A stretch of DNA of 7,322 nucleotides from Cyanothece sp. UBA12306. GTDB lineage: Bacteria; Cyanobacteriota; Cyanobacteriia; Cyanobacteriales; Microcystaceae. Both the position numbers and the translations under genes were made by a program. Every line of letters starts with the position of its first letter. The stretch's first letter is position 1. This document shows, one piece after another, positions 5,089 through 7,322 of the stretch. The notes beneath the pieces were generated by a model. It was not told the origin of the DNA. It saw only the letters and a program-made list of their open reading frames with translations, and ran no database searches. The stretch is taken from the NCBI GenBank assembly GCA_003448685.1, contig DLXW01000035.1:5322-12643 (forward strand). The letters run 5' to 3'.

Positions 5089-5153
5089 GAAATGAGGAGT
5101 AAGACTATACACTCTGTAGTCAATCTATTTTAAGGTGTGAGGAAAAGCTGAAA

Positions 5154-7154
5154 ATGCTTAGAATATTTTGGAAATCATTGCTGGTTAGTCCAGCCCTATT
5201 GGGAATGGCGTTAGCCGTCTCACCCGCTGCAACGGCAGCCGAAACCACATCCCAGGCTGGAGTTTCCCAAGAAGAAACAGCGAACTTTGAAATTGCTCAA
5301 GTTCAAGAAGATCAATTACTCGATAAATTAGAGACCTACAGCAATGAAGGTCAACAGAACACTAACGAGCAAGTAACCAGCGTTAGCGAACTACGGGATG
5401 TATCCCCCACCGACTGGGCTTATGAAGCTCTCCGTAGTTTAGTAGAACGTTATGGTTGTATCGTTGGTTATCCTGATCGTACCTTCCGTGGTAACCGCGC
5501 TACCTCTCGTTGGGAATTTGCAGCTGGATTAAACGCTTGTTTAAACACCATGGAGCGTTTAATCCAGGAGAACGTAGCTGTTCTACGGGAAGATATCGAA
5601 AAGCTCAAACGATTAATGCAGGAATTTGAAGCAGAACTAGCTGCATTGGGCGCGAGAGTTGATAACTTAGAAGGTCGGGTAGCTTTCTTAGAAGACCATC
5701 AATTTTCTACCACTACCAAATTAGTTGGGGAAGTTATCTTTGCAGTTACTGGTGCTGGTGGTAGTCGTTCGTCCAACGATAACCAAGTTGTTTTGCAAGA
5801 TCGGATTCGCTTAAGCTTTAATACCAGTTTCAGTGGGGAGGACTTATTAGTTACCCGTTTATCTGCTAGTACGGGAACTGGAACTGATCGTTTCACCATC
5901 AACAAACCCAACATGAGGGTGATCAACCCCAATACAGGACAACCCATTGGTATTGAGTTTGAAGAAAATACCCTAGTTAATGCCACTGCAACCCAAACCC
6001 ATAACATCGGACCACGACGGGATGAAGAGAACAACGATGTTGTGATTGACTGGGTTGGTTATTATGCTCCGATTCGTATTTTCGACAACTTCAAGATCGA
6101 TACCTACGTATCTGCCTGGGGTGGTAAGTGGTATGACTTCGTTCCCACCTTAAACCCATTCTTCGAAGACTTTGACGGTGGTAAAGGTTCCTTAAGTACC
6201 TTCTCCCAACGTAACCCAATCTACCGCATTGGTGGTGGTGCTGGTGCTGGTGCTAGTATCCAACTCGATTGGTTAAAGAACCTTCTCGGTCCGACTTCTG
6301 TCAGCTTTGGTTACTTGGCAGGAACTCCCAACAGCCCTTGCTTAAACGGTAGTGGCGACGGCAACGGTTGTAATAGCGGTAAGTCCATCAACCCTGCAAC
6401 TGGTAAGCCCTACGCTGAAAGTGACGGTGGTAATGGTCTGTTCAATGGTAACTACGGTGCTTTGGCTCAGATTAATACTAATATCTTCAATAGTATTAAT
6501 GTTGGTTTCACCTATGTCCACGCTTATCACAAACCTGATAGTCCTATCTTCGGTGAAGGTATTAATAGTGGACCTGGAATCGTTGGTACTTCTATCGCTA
6601 ACGGTGCCCGTTCCCAGCTAAATAATGCTTTTGCTAACGGAGGTGTAGGAGATCCTGCGATCCCGACTCCAGTATTTAATGGCTCCGGAGACAACTCCAA
6701 AGATCCAAATCAAGTTAATCCCTTCGACTGGGGTGGTAAATCCACTAATAGTTATGGTGGTGCTTTGACCTGGCGGCCTTATGATTGGGTTAACTTTAGT
6801 GCCTTCGGTTCCTATCACACTGTTCGTTACATAGGACGTGGTCTAGGTGCTGAACTCTGGACTGGTGGCGGTGGACTTGCCTTCCCCGACTTATTCAAAG
6901 AAGGTAACTTGTTAGGTGTGTTTGCTGGTGTTCAACCCTATCAAGGAGACAGCGATCGCCCCACAACTGCCGGCTATTATGCACTGCCTACTCAGAACCC
7001 TGTAACTTTCGAATTGTTCTATCGCTATCAGATTAGCGATAACATTTCTTTAACTCCTGGGGTGATTTGGATTTCTAAACCCGAACAGTTTGTGAACAAA
7101 GAAGGAAATGACGGTGAAGTTATTGGAACCCTTCGTGGAACTTTCTCTTTCTAA
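5154..7154 (+). CDS. SLH-domain outer-membrane porin (cyanobacterial iron uptake porin / OprB type)
   Basis: This 666-residue protein forms a beta-barrel pore in the outer membrane, anchored to the peptidoglycan-linked layer. Residues 1-29 are a Sec signal peptide with a likely cut after ATA or TAA near 28-29. Residues about 79-135 are one SLH domain (VSELRDVSPTDWAYEALRSL, then VGYPDRTFRGNRATSRWEFA). Residues about 140-182 form a coiled coil (repeated Leu/Val heptads to RVAFLEDHQ). The rest is a Gly/Asn/aromatic-rich barrel ending in GTLRGTFSF, whose terminal Phe suits assembly by the BAM machinery. Relatives such as Synechocystis Slr1841 and Synechococcus SomA/SomB are major outer-membrane proteins, some linked to iron uptake. 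Which ion or solute this one passes cannot be read from sequence. A Gly/Asp/Asn-rich loop with Cys396 and Cys406 stands out. The gene appears monocistronic, with its own promoter and terminator. Confidence 0.95.
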   Translation: MLRIFWKSLLVSPALLGMALAVSPAATAAETTSQAGVSQEETANFEIAQVQEDQLLDKLETYSNEGQQNTNEQVTSVSELRDVSPTDWAYEALRSLVERYGCIVGYPDRTFRGNRATSRWEFAAGLNACLNTMERLIQENVAVLREDIEKLKRLMQEFEAELAALGARVDNLEGRVAFLEDHQFSTTTKLVGEVIFAVTGAGGSRSSNDNQVVLQDRIRLSFNTSFSGEDLLVTRLSASTGTGTDRFTINKPNMRVINPNTGQPIGIEFEENTLVNATATQTHNIGPRRDEENNDVVIDWVGYYAPIRIFDNFKIDTYVSAWGGKWYDFVPTLNPFFEDFDGGKGSLSTFSQRNPIYRIGGGAGAGASIQLDWLKNLLGPTSVSFGYLAGTPNSPCLNGSGDGNGCNSGKSINPATGKPYAESDGGNGLFNGNYGALAQINTNIFNSINVGFTYVHAYHKPDSPIFGEGINSGPGIVGTSIANGARSQLNNAFANGGVGDPAIPTPVFNGSGDNSKDPNQVNPFDWGGKSTNSYGGALTWRPYDWVNFSAFGSYHTVRYIGRGLGAELWTGGGGLAFPDLFKEGNLLGVFAGVQPYQGDSDRPTTAGYYALPTQNPVTFELFYRYQISDNISLTPGVIWISKPEQFVNKEGNDGEVIGTLRGTFSF

Positions 7155-7200
7155 AACTTAGTTAAATCCTGTTAGGTTTGACTTAATTTAGTTTCTCAAA

Positions 7201-7232
7201 AAGCCCTGCTATTATTGGTGGGGCTTGATATT
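7201..7232 (+). terminator. Terminator-like hairpin after the porin gene
   Basis: AAGCCCTGCT (7201-7210) and GGTGGGGCTT (7217-7226) form a 10-bp stem with three or four G-U pairs around a 6-nt loop (ATTATT). It lies 47 nt after the stop. The tail GATATTTG is only partly T-rich. The A-run before the stem would give a better T-tract on the opposite strand, so it may be bidirectional. Confidence 0.6.
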
Positions 7233-7300
7233 TGTCAACCATATATCCCTCTTCTGTCACTCTCCGAAAACCCTTACATTTTCTGAAGTCTAGAGCTTTT

Positions 7301-7322
7301 GTATAGCAACCGCCAGGGCGGT
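7301..7322. repeat. Dispersed palindromic repeat, cut by the window edge
   Basis: GTATAGCA leads into the perfect palindrome ACCGCC-AG-GGCGGT (7309-7322). I know GTATAGCAACCGCC...GGCGGT-type sequences as dispersed small repeats in filamentous and unicellular cyanobacteria. Only the first part is visible, so its full length and any link to a MITE or transposase cannot be judged. Confidence 0.5.

Noticed and set aside
5699..6034. Antisense ORFs inside the porin gene, here and at 6342-6530 and 6618-6818, and the + strand alternative frame at 6352-6621.
   Set aside because: Low-complexity Val/Thr/Ser-rich shadows of the porin coding sequence without ribosome sites.

Overview
The window looks like a cyanobacterial chromosome of moderate-to-low GC. 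The evidence is eight copies of the HIP1 octamer GCGATCGC (starting at 189, 590, 822, 855, 3644, 3717, 3810 and 6952), a large SLH-domain outer-membrane porin of the type found only in cyanobacteria, and cyanobacterial-style AlaRS and CobB/CbiA proteins. The species cannot be fixed from this window.

Layout from left to right. (1) 1-1309: the C-terminal half of alaS on the + strand, followed by a long inverted repeat (1314-1378). (2) 1380-2990: an accessory, AT-rich stretch on the - strand without HIP1 sites. It holds a VapB/VapC-like toxin-antitoxin pair (overlapping ORFs) bracketed by imperfect 24-nt direct repeats, a four-helix membrane protein that appears split by a frameshift, and a decayed HicB-like antitoxin start. 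(3) 3151-4615: a cyanobacterial low-complexity TTTTGCC/TTTTGAC tract that may supply a -35 box, then cobyrinate a,c-diamide synthase of cobalamin synthesis. (4) 4616-5153: a 538-nt gap with no conventional gene. It is not empty: an exceptionally strong Shine-Dalgarno precedes a 24-codon ORF, the start region sits in a hairpin, and the following 119 nt fold into a long helix enclosing three hairpins, ending in a terminator-like hairpin. (5) 5154-7154: an iron-uptake/OprB-type porin with its own promoter and terminator. (6) 7301-7322: the start of a dispersed palindromic repeat cut by the window edge.

The three main genes (alaS, cbiA, porin) are housekeeping or cell-envelope genes and do not form one pathway. 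The gap between alaS and cbiA has collected toxin-antitoxin material and gene debris. The most interesting unexplained object is the candidate structured RNA at about 4670-4910. Two of its helices compete for the same strand, so it could switch access to its own ribosome binding site. I do not recognise it as any named RNA family. Folding was done by eye and no search was run.
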